The notes below the pieces were generated by a model. The model made no database searches, had not been told where the DNA came from, and saw nothing but the letters and a program-made list of their open reading frames with translations. A stretch of DNA of 64,000 bases from Candidatus Korarchaeum sp. (GTDB taxonomy: Archaea; Korarchaeota; Korarchaeia; Korarchaeales; Korarchaeaceae), in the NCBI GenBank assembly GCA_020833055.1, contig JAJHQZ010000003.1, positions 62,001 through 126,000 on the forward strand. The letters are read 5' to 3'. Positions within the stretch are counted from its first letter, which is position 1. Each line of letters begins with the position of its first letter. Of the stretch, positions 35,001 to 42,895 are shown piece after piece. The position numbers were made by a program, and so were the translations under genes.

Positions 35001-35669
35001 CTGGCGTATGACCTTGACCTCGCTTCCCCTCGCTATTAGGACTAAATCCGCTAAGCCGACGAATATACCTACTTCAACGACGCCCGGCACTCCCTTTATC
35101 TCGCTCTCCATAGAAGCGGGATCCTCTATCGGGGGGCATGATATATCCACTATCAGGTTACCATTGTCCGTTATGAAGGGCGTTAGATCCTTCATCCTGA
35201 TCCCAGCATCGCAATTGAGTTTCCTCTTGAGATTATAGAGTGTCCAAGAGATCCCATAAGGTAGTACTTCAACTGGGAGAGCTCTCTTTGAGCAGAGCTT
35301 CTCCACTAATTTCGTGTGATCCGCTATAATCACGTAAGTTGAACTGTTGTATGCTAGAACTTTCTCCCTCAGTAAAGCACCACCTCCCCCCTTCAGCAAG
35401 TTCAAATTACTATCTATCTCATCAGCACCATCTATAGTTATCTCAGGCCTCTCGTCATCAGGGTGAATAACCTTAAGGCCCTTATCCTTAGCTACCTCCT
35501 CTATCTGCTTAGATGATGGTATAACCGATACTTTATCCGCCCTATCGGATTTAGCTAACTCCTCCACGAATATAGCTACCGTGGATCCGGAGCCTAGGCC
35601 CACTAATCTCGCATCCCCTATCAATTTGAGCGCTTCCCTAGCCACTACCCTCTTCTCTAACTCTATCAT
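34992..35669 (-). CDS. rpiA: Ribose-5-phosphate isomerase A
   Basis: 225 residues with the family motifs VGLGSGSTVA, TIDGADEID (77-83 region) and KGGGGALLREKV. It interconverts ribose 5-phosphate and ribulose 5-phosphate. With the 6-phospho-3-hexuloisomerase at 43.6 kb this fits the archaeal RuMP route for making pentoses. Its ATG abuts the stop of the GTPase gene upstream, so it is the last gene of an MBF1-GTPase-rpiA operon. Confidence 0.95.
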   Translation of the reverse strand: MIELEKRVVAREALKLIGDARLVGLGSGSTVAIFVEELAKSDRADKVSVIPSSKQIEEVAKDKGLKVIHPDDERPEITIDGADEIDSNLNLLKGGGGALLREKVLAYNSSTYVIIADHTKLVEKLCSKRALPVEVLPYGISWTLYNLKRKLNCDAGIRMKDLTPFITDNGNLIVDISCPPIEDPASMESEIKGVPGVVEVGIFVGLADLVLIARGSEVKVIRQGF

Positions 35670-36836
35670 TCAGCCCACCACTATCTCGACTACATCCCCG
35701 TCCTCCAGGAGGAAATCCGGACCCACTCTCATCGGGGAGTAGGGGAGCCTCTTAGCCCATACCTTAGCGTACTTGAACCTCTCCCTGAATGACTCGTGGA
35801 TTAACTCCGCTAGGTCTATCACGCTCGAATTCCTAGATAGAATAACTGCCTTATCCGATGGATATTTCTCGTTCTTAGATTTCGTGAATACTCTTATGAG
35901 CCCCAGTTCCTTGAGTATCATCTCCCCTAGCTCCTCTTTAGATGGGAGTCCAGTGGGTGAGGGTATTATCCCCATGACCTTATCTCCGTAGAGCTTCTTG
36001 ACTTCCTCCACCAAACCCTTATCCTCGACGATATCATATTTCGTCAGGAAGATTATCGCTGGTTTGTAACTCTTCTCCCCGAATATCGCTTCCTCAACAT
36101 CCTCGAGCTTCACATATCCTTCTATCTCAACCCAAGCCCTATCTATCCCGAATTGGAGCAGTAGCTCCCTCACATCCCCCTCAGAGCAATCAATTAGCCT
36201 CCCCTTATTCATTATTATAAGAGCGGGGGCCGCTTTACTCCTCTTTATCCTGACCCTACCGGTCGGCCTCTCTAGAGATATCTCCCTAGACTCTAAGAGT
36301 GAGAATATCTTAGAGAGGGAATCCAGAGGGTCATCGAGAGAGCTCACTGTTATCCCTAGGACATCTGAGTTCTTCGCTAGAGCGACTGCTAGGTTCGTTG
36401 GGCCTCCCTGAGCCTCAAGTATGAGTGGGGGCGCCTCAACTATTTGGATCTGGGTACCGGATATCTCCATCATCCCCTCAACGGGTCTCATAGTAGTGAA
36501 GGGGTTCGGGGATATTGAAGGCTTAGCGTTCGTTAATTTAGCTAAGAGGGTGCTCCTTCCGGAATTTGTGAACCCTATAAGGACCATTTGTGCTGCTCCT
36601 CTCTTCTCAACCATTAAAGATACTCCTTTACTCTTCTTTGCTGCTTTTTTCCTTTCTATTTCCTCTTTAAGCTCAGATATCCTCCTCTTGACGAATTTCT
36701 CCATTTTCTCTGTTCCCTTATGCTTAGGTATTAATGAGTAGAACTCCTTAAGTTTCTGGAGCTTCTCCTCCGGGGTTTTAGCTTTGGAGTACTCCTCCCA
36801 CTTAGCCTGAGCCTCTGGTGGGAGGTTGGTCGGCAT
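35670..36836 (-). CDS. DRG/Obg-like GTPase with degenerate G motifs and TGS domain
   Basis: 388 residues. An N-terminal basic helical region is followed by a DRG-like G domain: G1 reads IGFTNSGRSTLL, with Arg for the P-loop Lys; the expected DxPG of G3 reads VEAPP; a TKYD near residue 260 supplies NKxD-type recognition. A C-terminal TGS domain (about 318-388) ends GDVVEIVVG. DRG proteins act with ribosomes. The altered P-loop suggests weak or absent GTP hydrolysis. It sits between MBF1 and rpiA, 1-nt spaced on both sides. Confidence 0.82.
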   Translation of the reverse strand: MPTNLPPEAQAKWEEYSKAKTPEEKLQKLKEFYSLIPKHKGTEKMEKFVKRRISELKEEIERKKAAKKSKGVSLMVEKRGAAQMVLIGFTNSGRSTLLAKLTNAKPSISPNPFTTMRPVEGMMEISGTQIQIVEAPPLILEAQGGPTNLAVALAKNSDVLGITVSSLDDPLDSLSKIFSLLESREISLERPTGRVRIKRSKAAPALIIMNKGRLIDCSEGDVRELLLQFGIDRAWVEIEGYVKLEDVEEAIFGEKSYKPAIIFLTKYDIVEDKGLVEEVKKLYGDKVMGIIPSPTGLPSKEELGEMILKELGLIRVFTKSKNEKYPSDKAVILSRNSSVIDLAELIHESFRERFKYAKVWAKRLPYSPMRVGPDFLLEDGDVVEIVVG

Positions 36837-36837
36837 A

Positions 36838-37404
36838 TCACCTCTTCCTCCTCTTCCTCTTAACTTCTACTGCTTCTCCAAGCGTGATAGAGCTATAAAC
36901 TTGTTGAGGGGCTGAACTAGTGACATACGACCTCTCAGGATTTCTCTGTATTATAGAGACCTCTAGAAGCTTCTCTATACTCCTAGCTACCTCGAAGCTC
37001 GGGACGACTCTCTCAGATTCTATATTCCTGAGGAGCGATGCTTTTATATTCAATGCCGCAGCTACTTGTTCTATTGATAGGCCAAGAGCTTCCCTAGCTT
37101 CTCTTATCTTCCTCCCGTAATCCTCAACGAGCTCGATCTCCTCCTTCTCCCTCTTGGGGATCCTGAGTTCCATAGGCTTACTGAGGGAGGGCTTCTCTAA
37201 GGGTTTTTCTAATTTCTTCTGAGGTAGAGTAGCTCCCTCCTCTTTCCTCTTAACTTTCTTGACTTTTCTAGCACAGTTATTGCATAGAGATGCTTTATAG
37301 CCATCTAGATCCACTATAACGGGCTTCCCATAGAAGGTCCCCCCGCATAACTCACAGACGTAAACTTCCCCCGACAAGCTCACCAGCTCCCACTGATGAT
37401 GCAA
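36838..37404 (-). CDS. Multiprotein bridging factor 1 (MBF1) homologue
   Basis: 188 residues: an N-terminal zinc ribbon (CELCGG ... LCNNCARK), a basic linker and a Cro-type helix-turn-helix at about residues 95-150 (REALGLSIEQVAAALNIKASLLRNIESERVVPS split across two helices). The archaeal protein binds the small ribosomal subunit or acts in transcription. ATG 37404 lies 25 nt from the TATATA in the palindrome at 37424-37435. First gene of the operon with the GTPase. Confidence 0.9.
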   Translation of the reverse strand: MHHQWELVSLSGEVYVCELCGGTFYGKPVIVDLDGYKASLCNNCARKVKKVKRKEEGATLPQKKLEKPLEKPSLSKPMELRIPKREKEEIELVEDYGRKIREAREALGLSIEQVAAALNIKASLLRNIESERVVPSFEVARSIEKLLEVSIIQRNPERSYVTSSAPQQVYSSITLGEAVEVKRKRRKR

Positions 37405-37423
37405 AAGCTTTAGATTAACCTTT

Positions 37424-37435
37424 GGGTATATACCC
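37424..37435. promoter_or_regulatory. Palindromic TATA element GGGTATATACCC
   Basis: A perfect 12-nt palindrome centred 25 nt from the MBF1 start (37404, minus) and touching the NAC start codon (37437, plus). NAC has its own box, AGCTTTAGATTAAC (37406-37419), next to the MBF1 start, so the two promoters interlock in 32 nt. Confidence 0.6.
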
Positions 37436-37436
37436 G

Positions 37437-37784
37437 ATGAAGAGGATAAGGCCCAGGGACTTAGATAGGATGATGAAGAGCATGGGGATTCAAGTTCAGG
37501 GCATAGATGCGATAGAAGTATTGATAAAATTGAGTAGCGGTGAGTCTATAATCATAAGGGACCCCCAAGTCTCGCTCATGAGAGTGGGCGGTGAGGAAAT
37601 TTATCAGATAATCGGGAGATCCGAGAGATTGAGCGTTGAAACGGAGTACTCACCATCTGAGGAGGATGTGATGTTAGTAGCAACTCAAGCGGGAGTAGAT
37701 CCCGATAGAGCGAGGAAGGCTCTCATAGAGACGCATGGGGATCTTGCGGAGGCGATAATCAGACTGAAGGAGGGTTTAATTTGA
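37437..37784 (+). CDS. nac: Nascent polypeptide-associated complex protein
   Basis: About 115 residues: a NAC beta-barrel domain (DAIEVLIKLSSGESIIIRDPQVSLM, YQIIGR) and a C-terminal UBA domain (VMLVATQAGVDPDRARKAL, GDLAEAIIRLKEG). It shields nascent chains at the ribosome exit. ATG 37437 is chosen over TTG 37422, which lies in the promoter palindrome. The stop overlaps the HIT gene start by 4 nt. Confidence 0.93.
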   Translation: MKRIRPRDLDRMMKSMGIQVQGIDAIEVLIKLSSGESIIIRDPQVSLMRVGGEEIYQIIGRSERLSVETEYSPSEEDVMLVATQAGVDPDRARKALIETHGDLAEAIIRLKEGLI

Positions 37785-38296
37785 GCTTGAGGAGGCTCTG
37801 GGCCATCTGGAGGATGCCTTACATAAAACTATTGGCTAGTGAGGGTGGGAAAGAGTGCATTTTTTGCAAACTACCGAAGGAGAACAGTGATAAGGAGAAC
37901 TTGATACTCCACAGATCCAGCAACTCCTTCATGATAATGAACAAGTACCCCTATAATCCGGGCCACCTGATGGTCGCACCATACAGGCATGTAGCCAACC
38001 TCGATGAGTTGAACGATGACGAGCTCATTGATATCATGAATCTCGTGAGGCTCTCCATAAGGATTTTGAAAGAGGCAATGAGACCGGATGGATTCAACAT
38101 AGGGATGAACGTGGGTAAGGCTGCTGGCGCTGGTTTCGAGGGCCACATACACATACATATAGTGCCTAGATGGATCGGGGACGCTAACTTCATGCCGATA
38201 GTGAGTGACACGAAAGTGATAAGCGAGGCACTATCTAGCACTTACGATGAGCTCAAGAGAGTCTTAGACGATCTGATAGCTAAATCTAAATCTTAA
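37781..38296 (+). CDS. HIT family nucleotide hydrolase/transferase
   Basis: 171 residues. Histidine triad GHIHIHIVPRW (H122, H124, H126), and C26-x2-C29 with a later His giving a probable zinc site, as in the ApA phosphorylase/hydrolase-like branch. It likely cleaves dinucleoside polyphosphates or AMP-linked adducts in the cytoplasm; substrate unknown. TTG start overlapping the NAC stop (TTGA), so translationally coupled. Followed by an AT-rich spacer with no gene. Confidence 0.88.
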   Translation: MSLRRLWAIWRMPYIKLLASEGGKECIFCKLPKENSDKENLILHRSSNSFMIMNKYPYNPGHLMVAPYRHVANLDELNDDELIDIMNLVRLSIRILKEAMRPDGFNIGMNVGKAAGAGFEGHIHIHIVPRWIGDANFMPIVSDTKVISEALSSTYDELKRVLDDLIAKSKS

Positions 38297-38462
38297 TCTG
38301 ATCATAAAGGAAATTATATTGATAATATTTGCAGCTTTTGAATATATATTCTACTTAGCTCACTGTTAATTCAAAAATACGTCAAGTAGGGGGAGAATCC
38401 GGGTGAACACCTCCGCCATACTAGCCTCCAAAATCTTTATCTATTAACATCAGCTAGACCAA

Positions 38463-38536
38463 GGGGCCGTGGTCTAGCTAGGTAGGATGCCGGCCTTGGG
38501 AGCCGGAGGTCCCGGGTTCAAATCCCGGCGGCCCCA
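38463..38536 (+). tRNA. tRNA-Pro (anticodon TGG)
   Basis: 74 nt: acceptor GGGGCCG/CGGCCCC, anticodon stem CCGGC/GCCGG with loop CTTGGGA (anticodon 38497-38499), T stem CCGGG/CCCGG, discriminator A. No intron, no encoded CCA. A CTTTATCTATTAAC box near 38433-38446 precedes it. The next 202 nt (38537-38738) hold nothing I recognise. Confidence 0.96.
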
Positions 38537-38738
38537 TCCGCTAGCGATATCTCCCGCTACCTACATGGGAAGTTCTTACATATCGCTTTCTATCTAAAAT
38601 TTTGAATTTTCTGGCAACTTTTCGATACGATTAGAATTATATCCTAGGACATCAGGTAATAGATCCCCTGTGAATATTCGTAGAGCAACTGCCCCGAGTA
38701 GAAAAGCTTATTTGAGCTTACGCATAATAATATCGTGA

Positions 38739-38813
38739 AGCCCCGGGCGGGATTCGAACCCGCGACCTGCCGCTTACGAGGCGGCCGCTCTGACCGAGCT
38801 GAGCTACCGGGGC
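38739..38813 (-). tRNA. tRNA-Thr (anticodon CGT)
   Basis: 75 nt: acceptor GCCCCGG/CCGGGGC, D stem GCTC/GAGC, anticodon stem GCCGC/GCGGC with loop CTCGTAA (anticodon 38776-38778), T stem GCGGG/CCCGC, discriminator U. The body closely resembles the tRNA-Thr(TGT) at 27.6 kb. Divergent from the TFE gene. Confidence 0.96.
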
Positions 38814-38834
38814 TTTAATAGGGTGCGATGCTCA

Positions 38835-38844
38835 CCTATAAACT
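38835..38844 (-). promoter_or_regulatory. TATA box of tRNA-Thr(CGT)
   Basis: CCTATAAACT (minus reading AGTTTATAGG) is centred 27 nt before the tRNA 5' end. It lies just before the TFE start codons and may also act in the other direction. Confidence 0.55.
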
Positions 38845-38860
38845 TTACTGGATGATGTGT

Positions 38861-39391
38861 ATGAGGGACGAGGAGCTGATAATACTTGCCCTCGCTGTGA
38901 TCAGCAGGGATCTCGAGTTAGTCAGGAGAATCGTCGAACTCGCTAATAACGGTGTCATAGAGGAGGGAGAGTTGCAGCAGAACCTCAAGCTATCAGTCAC
39001 AGATCTGAGGGTCATGCTATACAGAATGCAGGACTCCAACTTAGTGATCCAACTCGGAGCTAAGGAGGACGGTAATGGGGGTTACCTATCCTATTGGAGG
39101 ATAAATAAAGATGCAGCGAGGTCCTTCCTCTTGAGGAGGCTGAAGAACACGAAGAACGAATTGATGAGGAGGAAGGAGGAGGATCTATCTGGAGAGTACT
39201 ATGTATGCGCCGCAGACCCATCTCACGCTAGATTGAGCTTCGATGATATCATAAGGAACATAGGGGAGGGCTCCCCCACTTGCCCCGTATGCGGAGCGAT
39301 GATGGAACCCGTGAATAAGGAAGAGGTCATTAAGATCATAGACTCTCTGATAGAGTTGATAGATAGGGCGATCGAAGCACTGGAAGGATGA
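38861..39391 (+). CDS. tfe: Transcription initiation factor E, alpha subunit (TFE)
   Basis: About 176 residues from ATG 38861; upstream ATGs at 38828, 38852 and 38855 are possible. A winged helix (residues 1-85) is followed by a helical linker and a zinc-ribbon region. TFE stabilises the open promoter complex with RNA polymerase, TBP and TFB. The ribbon has C116 and the pair C141-x2-C144, but the second Cys of the first pair is replaced (CAADPSHARLSF), so His122 or no zinc may be used. Its start overlaps a tRNA promoter; its stop overlaps the DUF2110 gene by 4 nt. Confidence 0.87.
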   Translation: MRDEELIILALAVISRDLELVRRIVELANNGVIEEGELQQNLKLSVTDLRVMLYRMQDSNLVIQLGAKEDGNGGYLSYWRINKDAARSFLLRRLKNTKNELMRRKEEDLSGEYYVCAADPSHARLSFDDIIRNIGEGSPTCPVCGAMMEPVNKEEVIKIIDSLIELIDRAIEALEG

Positions 39392-40176
39392 TTAACTTGA
39401 CTAGAGAGTTCTTCATACAGGAGAGGATCCCGGAGGATCTGAACGTCGACGCAGTTCTCGAGGAACTAGGTTGGGAGATGATGCAATTGATGAGGGGTAT
39501 AGAGGTAGAAGCGCTGGACCTCGATATCGAGGACTGTTGGGTTAAGGTGAAGGTGAGCGGAGCTGATGAGGGAGCTGCAGAGAACTTGATCTCTAGGACG
39601 TACGGGAGGCTGAAGAGAGTTGAGGAAGTGAGGGTAGGGGAGATTTTCAAGGGTTTCATAACGGATCTCGGTGAAGTTGGCTATGGTATTTACTTCAAGG
39701 CTTTTCTTGGGGAAAAAGATGGACTCTATCCGCTCTATGAGATGAGGAGACAACTCGTTGATGAGAAGAAGCTCTCAGTAAGAGCTATAGCTAATATTTA
39801 TGGTTTCATGAATGATATGTCGATGGAGATAAATGTAACCAAGATAGATGAGAAGGGGATTTACATCTCACTATCTCAGAGGCAAGTCCGCATTATGAGG
39901 GACATGGTCAATATGGGGAGGGAGATATTATTCATAGTTAGGGCCACACCTAAGCAAGTTAAGAGAGCCCTGAATAGGACGGGGCACTTCAGAGATGTCT
40001 CCTTAGTTAGGAGATCGTTCCTCTCCCACATGCTCATATGCAAGCGTAAGACTCAAGCTAAGGGGCTAATACCGAGGCTTGGGCCGTATCTCCCCGGCGC
40101 TAAGTTCTCGACGATATCTCAAGATAAGTTCCGCAAGTTAACGGAAGTCAACTTTTTAAATCATCCCACTCAATAG
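39388..40176 (+). CDS. DUF2110 family archaeal protein
   Basis: 262 residues. It matches the archaeal DUF2110 family, typically encoded next to TFE as here (4-nt overlap). The middle part, about residues 80-175 (GEIFKGFITDLGEVGYGIYFKAF split by strands, ending ISLSQRQV), looks like an S1/OB-type RNA-binding fold; the end is basic. Function unknown; the linkage suggests transcription or RNA processing. The promoter of the downstream tRNA-Ser lies in its last codons. Confidence 0.83.
   Translation: MINLTREFFIQERIPEDLNVDAVLEELGWEMMQLMRGIEVEALDLDIEDCWVKVKVSGADEGAAENLISRTYGRLKRVEEVRVGEIFKGFITDLGEVGYGIYFKAFLGEKDGLYPLYEMRRQLVDEKKLSVRAIANIYGFMNDMSMEINVTKIDEKGIYISLSQRQVRIMRDMVNMGREILFIVRATPKQVKRALNRTGHFRDVSLVRRSFLSHMLICKRKTQAKGLIPRLGPYLPGAKFSTISQDKFRKLTEVNFLNHPTQ
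40152..40161 (+). promoter_or_regulatory. TATA box of the tRNA-Ser/tRNA-Val unit
   Basis: CTTTTTAAAT is centred about 29 nt before the tRNA-Ser 5' end and lies inside the end of the DUF2110 coding sequence. Confidence 0.55.
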
Positions 40177-40185
40177 TAAGGGATT

Positions 40186-40273
40186 GCCGGGGTGCCCTAG
40201 CTCGGTAGGGGGCTGGCCTGCTAAGCCAGTGGCCCACTGGGCCGCGAGGGTTCAAATCCCTCCCCCGGCGCCA
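40186..40273 (+). tRNA. tRNA-Ser (anticodon GCT), CCA encoded
   Basis: Acceptor GCCGGGG/CCCCGGC, D stem CCCT/GGGG, anticodon stem CTGGC/GCCAG with loop CTGCTAA (anticodon 40220-40222), a long class II variable arm (40230-40245), T stem GAGGG/CCCTC, discriminator G at 40270. The bases CCA at 40271-40273 follow directly, and the next tRNA starts at 40274. Confidence 0.96.
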
Positions 40274-40346
40274 GGGCCGGTGGTCTAGTGGCTATGACGC
40301 CGCCCTTACGAGGCGGAGGTCGGGGGTTCGAGTCCCCCCCGGCCCA
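40274..40346 (+). tRNA. tRNA-Val (anticodon TAC)
   Basis: 73 nt: acceptor GGGCCGG/CCGGCCC, anticodon stem CCGCC/GGCGG with loop CTTACGA (anticodon 40307-40309), T stem GGGGG/CCCCC, discriminator A. It abuts tRNA-Ser without spacer, so both come from one transcript, which may continue into the radical SAM gene 14 nt later. Confidence 0.96.
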
Positions 40347-40360
40347 CTTGGGAGGGAAGT

Positions 40361-41857
40361 ATGCCTATCGAGGAGGGTGGATTTTACGATAGGGATCCCA
40401 GGGTCTTCGAGCTGAAAGTCGCTATCGTCTATCCGGGTCCATATAGAGTAGCTGTGAGCTCCCTGGGGCACCAGATCCTCTATTTCATGATGAATTCTAT
40501 AGATGGAGTGATGGCTGAGAGGTTCGTGAGCGACCTCAATGGCTCTGTGGAGAGCGGTAGGCCCCTGGATGAATTCGATATCGTTCTAGCTACTCTGCAT
40601 TTCGAGGGACAGTATCCGGTATTACTCAGGATGATAGAGGGAATAAAGAAGCCTGTATTAGTTGGAGGACCTGCTGTTAGTTTCAATCCCCTCCCCATGA
40701 GCCCCCTCGTCTCTGCGGTTGGTTTAGGAGATTTTGAGGAGCTCATCGGGGAGATCTTAAAGGTCAAGGATGAGGGAATTGCCTCCCTTCCCCCGAAGTT
40801 CTTCGTCTATGAGCTCAGGAATAGAGCTAAGTTCAATAGGACCCCCCGTTTGAGACCCCTACGCGATCAAATAAGGGTCGTTGAGAGCGGAGTCACTTTG
40901 AATAAATTCCTCTTAGAGATATCTAGGGGTTGTGGGTGGGGGTGTAGGTTCTGCGGTATAGGGTGGCACTGGAGACCCCGTTTAGATGCCCCGATTAGCG
41001 AGGTGAGGGAAGCTATAGAATACGCTTCGGATCTGGGCTTCAGTGAGATCTACATAATAGGATCTGATGCAGCTTCATCGAAAGCTATGAAGGATGTACT
41101 CTGGGAGATAGTTGAGAGGGGGTTGAGGGCTAGCATCCCATCCATAAGGGCCGATCAAGTGGATAGTGATCTCCTCGATCTGATAAGGAGGACGGGGGGG
41201 AGGATGATAACTATAGCCCCTGAGACGGGGAGCGATAGATTGAAGGGGATAATAAACAAGAGGATAGATAATGATGAGGTGATCAGGATTGCCGAGGAGG
41301 CTAAGGACAAGGGGTTGAGACATATAAAGCTTTACTTCATGATAGGGCTCCCCTTCGAGCAAGAATCAGACGTAATTGAATCCGTTAAACTAGCTAGCAA
41401 AGTCAATTCCATAATCAGGGCGAAGATAACCTTGAGTGTATTCGTACCGAAGGCCGGGACGCCTTTCGAACTTTCCCCCTTGGTTAGAGAGATCGATTTC
41501 AGGAGGAGAGCTTCTCTCTTCTGGAAGGAGTTTAAGGAGGAGCTGAATATCTCTCATTACGGAAGGGCTTATGTACAAGCCCTCCTCTCCTTAGGAGGGT
41601 TTGAAATGAGTGAGATATTGAGGAAGGGGTACAAGAGACCGTTCAACAGGTGGACTTATAAGTCTATAGCGAGGGACCTCGGTATAGATGCCGATCGGAT
41701 AGTCTATGGGGAGAGGGAGACGCCTTGGTGGGATTACGTCGACAATATACCCAAGGATTTCATCAGGGGGGAGTATGAGAGAGCGAAGAGTGGACTGCCC
41801 TCACCATCCTGCGATGAATTTTGCTCCGAATGTGCTATCGGGTGCCTTATGAAGTGA
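40361..41857 (+). CDS. Radical SAM protein with B12-binding-like N-terminus
   Basis: 498 residues. Residues 1-150 are Rossmann-like (VAIVYPGPYRVAVSSLGHQ, PVLVGGPAVSFNP), followed by the cluster motif SRGCGWGCRFCGIGWHWRPR near 190 and the barrel with SIRADQVDSDLL and IAPETGSDRL. A Cys-rich tail (CDEFCSECAIGC) may hold another cluster. It resembles the large archaeal/bacterial group of YgiQ/TIGR03960-like radical SAM proteins; the substrate is unknown. ATG start 14 nt after tRNA-Val. Confidence 0.82.
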   Translation: MPIEEGGFYDRDPRVFELKVAIVYPGPYRVAVSSLGHQILYFMMNSIDGVMAERFVSDLNGSVESGRPLDEFDIVLATLHFEGQYPVLLRMIEGIKKPVLVGGPAVSFNPLPMSPLVSAVGLGDFEELIGEILKVKDEGIASLPPKFFVYELRNRAKFNRTPRLRPLRDQIRVVESGVTLNKFLLEISRGCGWGCRFCGIGWHWRPRLDAPISEVREAIEYASDLGFSEIYIIGSDAASSKAMKDVLWEIVERGLRASIPSIRADQVDSDLLDLIRRTGGRMITIAPETGSDRLKGIINKRIDNDEVIRIAEEAKDKGLRHIKLYFMIGLPFEQESDVIESVKLASKVNSIIRAKITLSVFVPKAGTPFELSPLVREIDFRRRASLFWKEFKEELNISHYGRAYVQALLSLGGFEMSEILRKGYKRPFNRWTYKSIARDLGIDADRIVYGERETPWWDYVDNIPKDFIRGEYERAKSGLPSPSCDEFCSECAIGCLMK

Positions 41858-41937
41858 CTTGTCCGATAGGTCCCTACTTTGGAGGGTCCCCTCTCAACAT
41901 TATAATAATCTCCTAGAGCGGTACCCAGGGTGTTCGC

Positions 41938-42216
41938 ATGCCGACATATGTATACTTCGTGTTCTACAAATTGAAGGAGCTCACTCAAGAGGAAGAGGAG
42001 AGAGCTAAGAACGAGTGGGGGAAGATAACTGAAGAATGGCCCCCTGAAGTCAGACTTATCGGGGTATACGATCATGCTTGGGGGACTGAGTATAACGGAG
42101 TAATGGTGCTAGAGTCTGAGAGCATGGATTCTTTCACTAGATTCTGGAAGTGGTTCAGGGACAAAGTGAGGTGGTATGTCCCTGAGACTAAGACCGTAAT
42201 AGCGACTAAGAGATAG
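41938..42216 (+). CDS. Small hypothetical protein, possible ferredoxin-like (alpha/beta barrel) fold
   Basis: 92 residues, MPTYVYFVFYKLKEL, ending with a strand TKTVIATKR. The beta-alpha-beta alternation and many aromatics resemble dimeric alpha-beta barrel proteins, but no catalytic residue stands out. An ATTATAATAA box near 41900 precedes it. Convergent with truA, 11-nt overlap. Confidence 0.72.
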   Translation: MPTYVYFVFYKLKELTQEEEERAKNEWGKITEEWPPEVRLIGVYDHAWGTEYNGVMVLESESMDSFTRFWKWFRDKVRWYVPETKTVIATKR

Positions 42217-42895
42217 AATTTATGAGCCCAAGGATCATTCTAGAGGACTCAAGCCTCCATAACTCTCTTTCAATAATTTTTCCAAATATGTAGAGTTTCC
42301 TCTTATGGAACTCCTCCCAACGTATGTCTGTCACGGTCTTAGTTAGGACGAGCCCTTCAGGAGGGGCCAAGCCTATCCTCCTCCCGAGACTTAGTTCTAA
42401 GGCTCTACCCACTATCCTCCTTATCTCATTCCTTTTAAATGATTTCCCATAAATCTCAATATATGTGAAGTTTTCTCCAACTTTCACATCAAGACTCTCA
42501 ATATTTTTCCCTAATCCTAACTGCGCTAACTCATCTAACGCTCTCCTCACGCACTCCTCAGCTCCTTTGATCCTGAAGGGGATCGCGTAGCAATACGCTC
42601 TAGCCCTAGGCTTAGGCGTCCCCCCAGTAGCCACAGCCCATACTACTATATCCCTCGGGAGCTCTGAGTTGAGGAGGGATATATTAGGAACTGGGCCCCT
42701 GTAGAAAGCTATATTATCTAGTGCAGATACTCCTCTATCAGTCCTAGATGTGAACTTGAGTCTCGCTCTTATGCCTTGCGATTCCATCGCTTCCCTCAGA
42801 GCTGAGCCTACAGTAGGTAGGTTCGGTTGTTCTACGACCCCGTGATAGTTCCACCCCAAGTAAGCGATCCTCAGGGAGACTACACTCCAAGCCAA
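42206..42895 (-). CDS. truA: tRNA pseudouridine synthase TruA
   Basis: 229 residues with the catalytic motif SRTDRGVSA, Asp53 being the nucleophile, and AYLGWNYHGVVEQPN at the N-terminus. It makes pseudouridine at positions 38-40 of the tRNA anticodon arm. Shorter than bacterial TruA, as is common in archaea. TTG 42895 overlaps the end of the membrane-protein gene by 16 nt. Confidence 0.9.
   Translation of the reverse strand: MAWSVVSLRIAYLGWNYHGVVEQPNLPTVGSALREAMESQGIRARLKFTSRTDRGVSALDNIAFYRGPVPNISLLNSELPRDIVVWAVATGGTPKPRARAYCYAIPFRIKGAEECVRRALDELAQLGLGKNIESLDVKVGENFTYIEIYGKSFKRNEIRRIVGRALELSLGRRIGLAPPEGLVLTKTVTDIRWEEFHKRKLYIFGKIIERELWRLESSRMILGLINSIS

Noticed and set aside
27566-38813. The two tRNA-Thr copies as a recombining direct repeat
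   Set aside because: They are different isoacceptors with different anticodons and D loops; similarity is that expected for one tRNA family.
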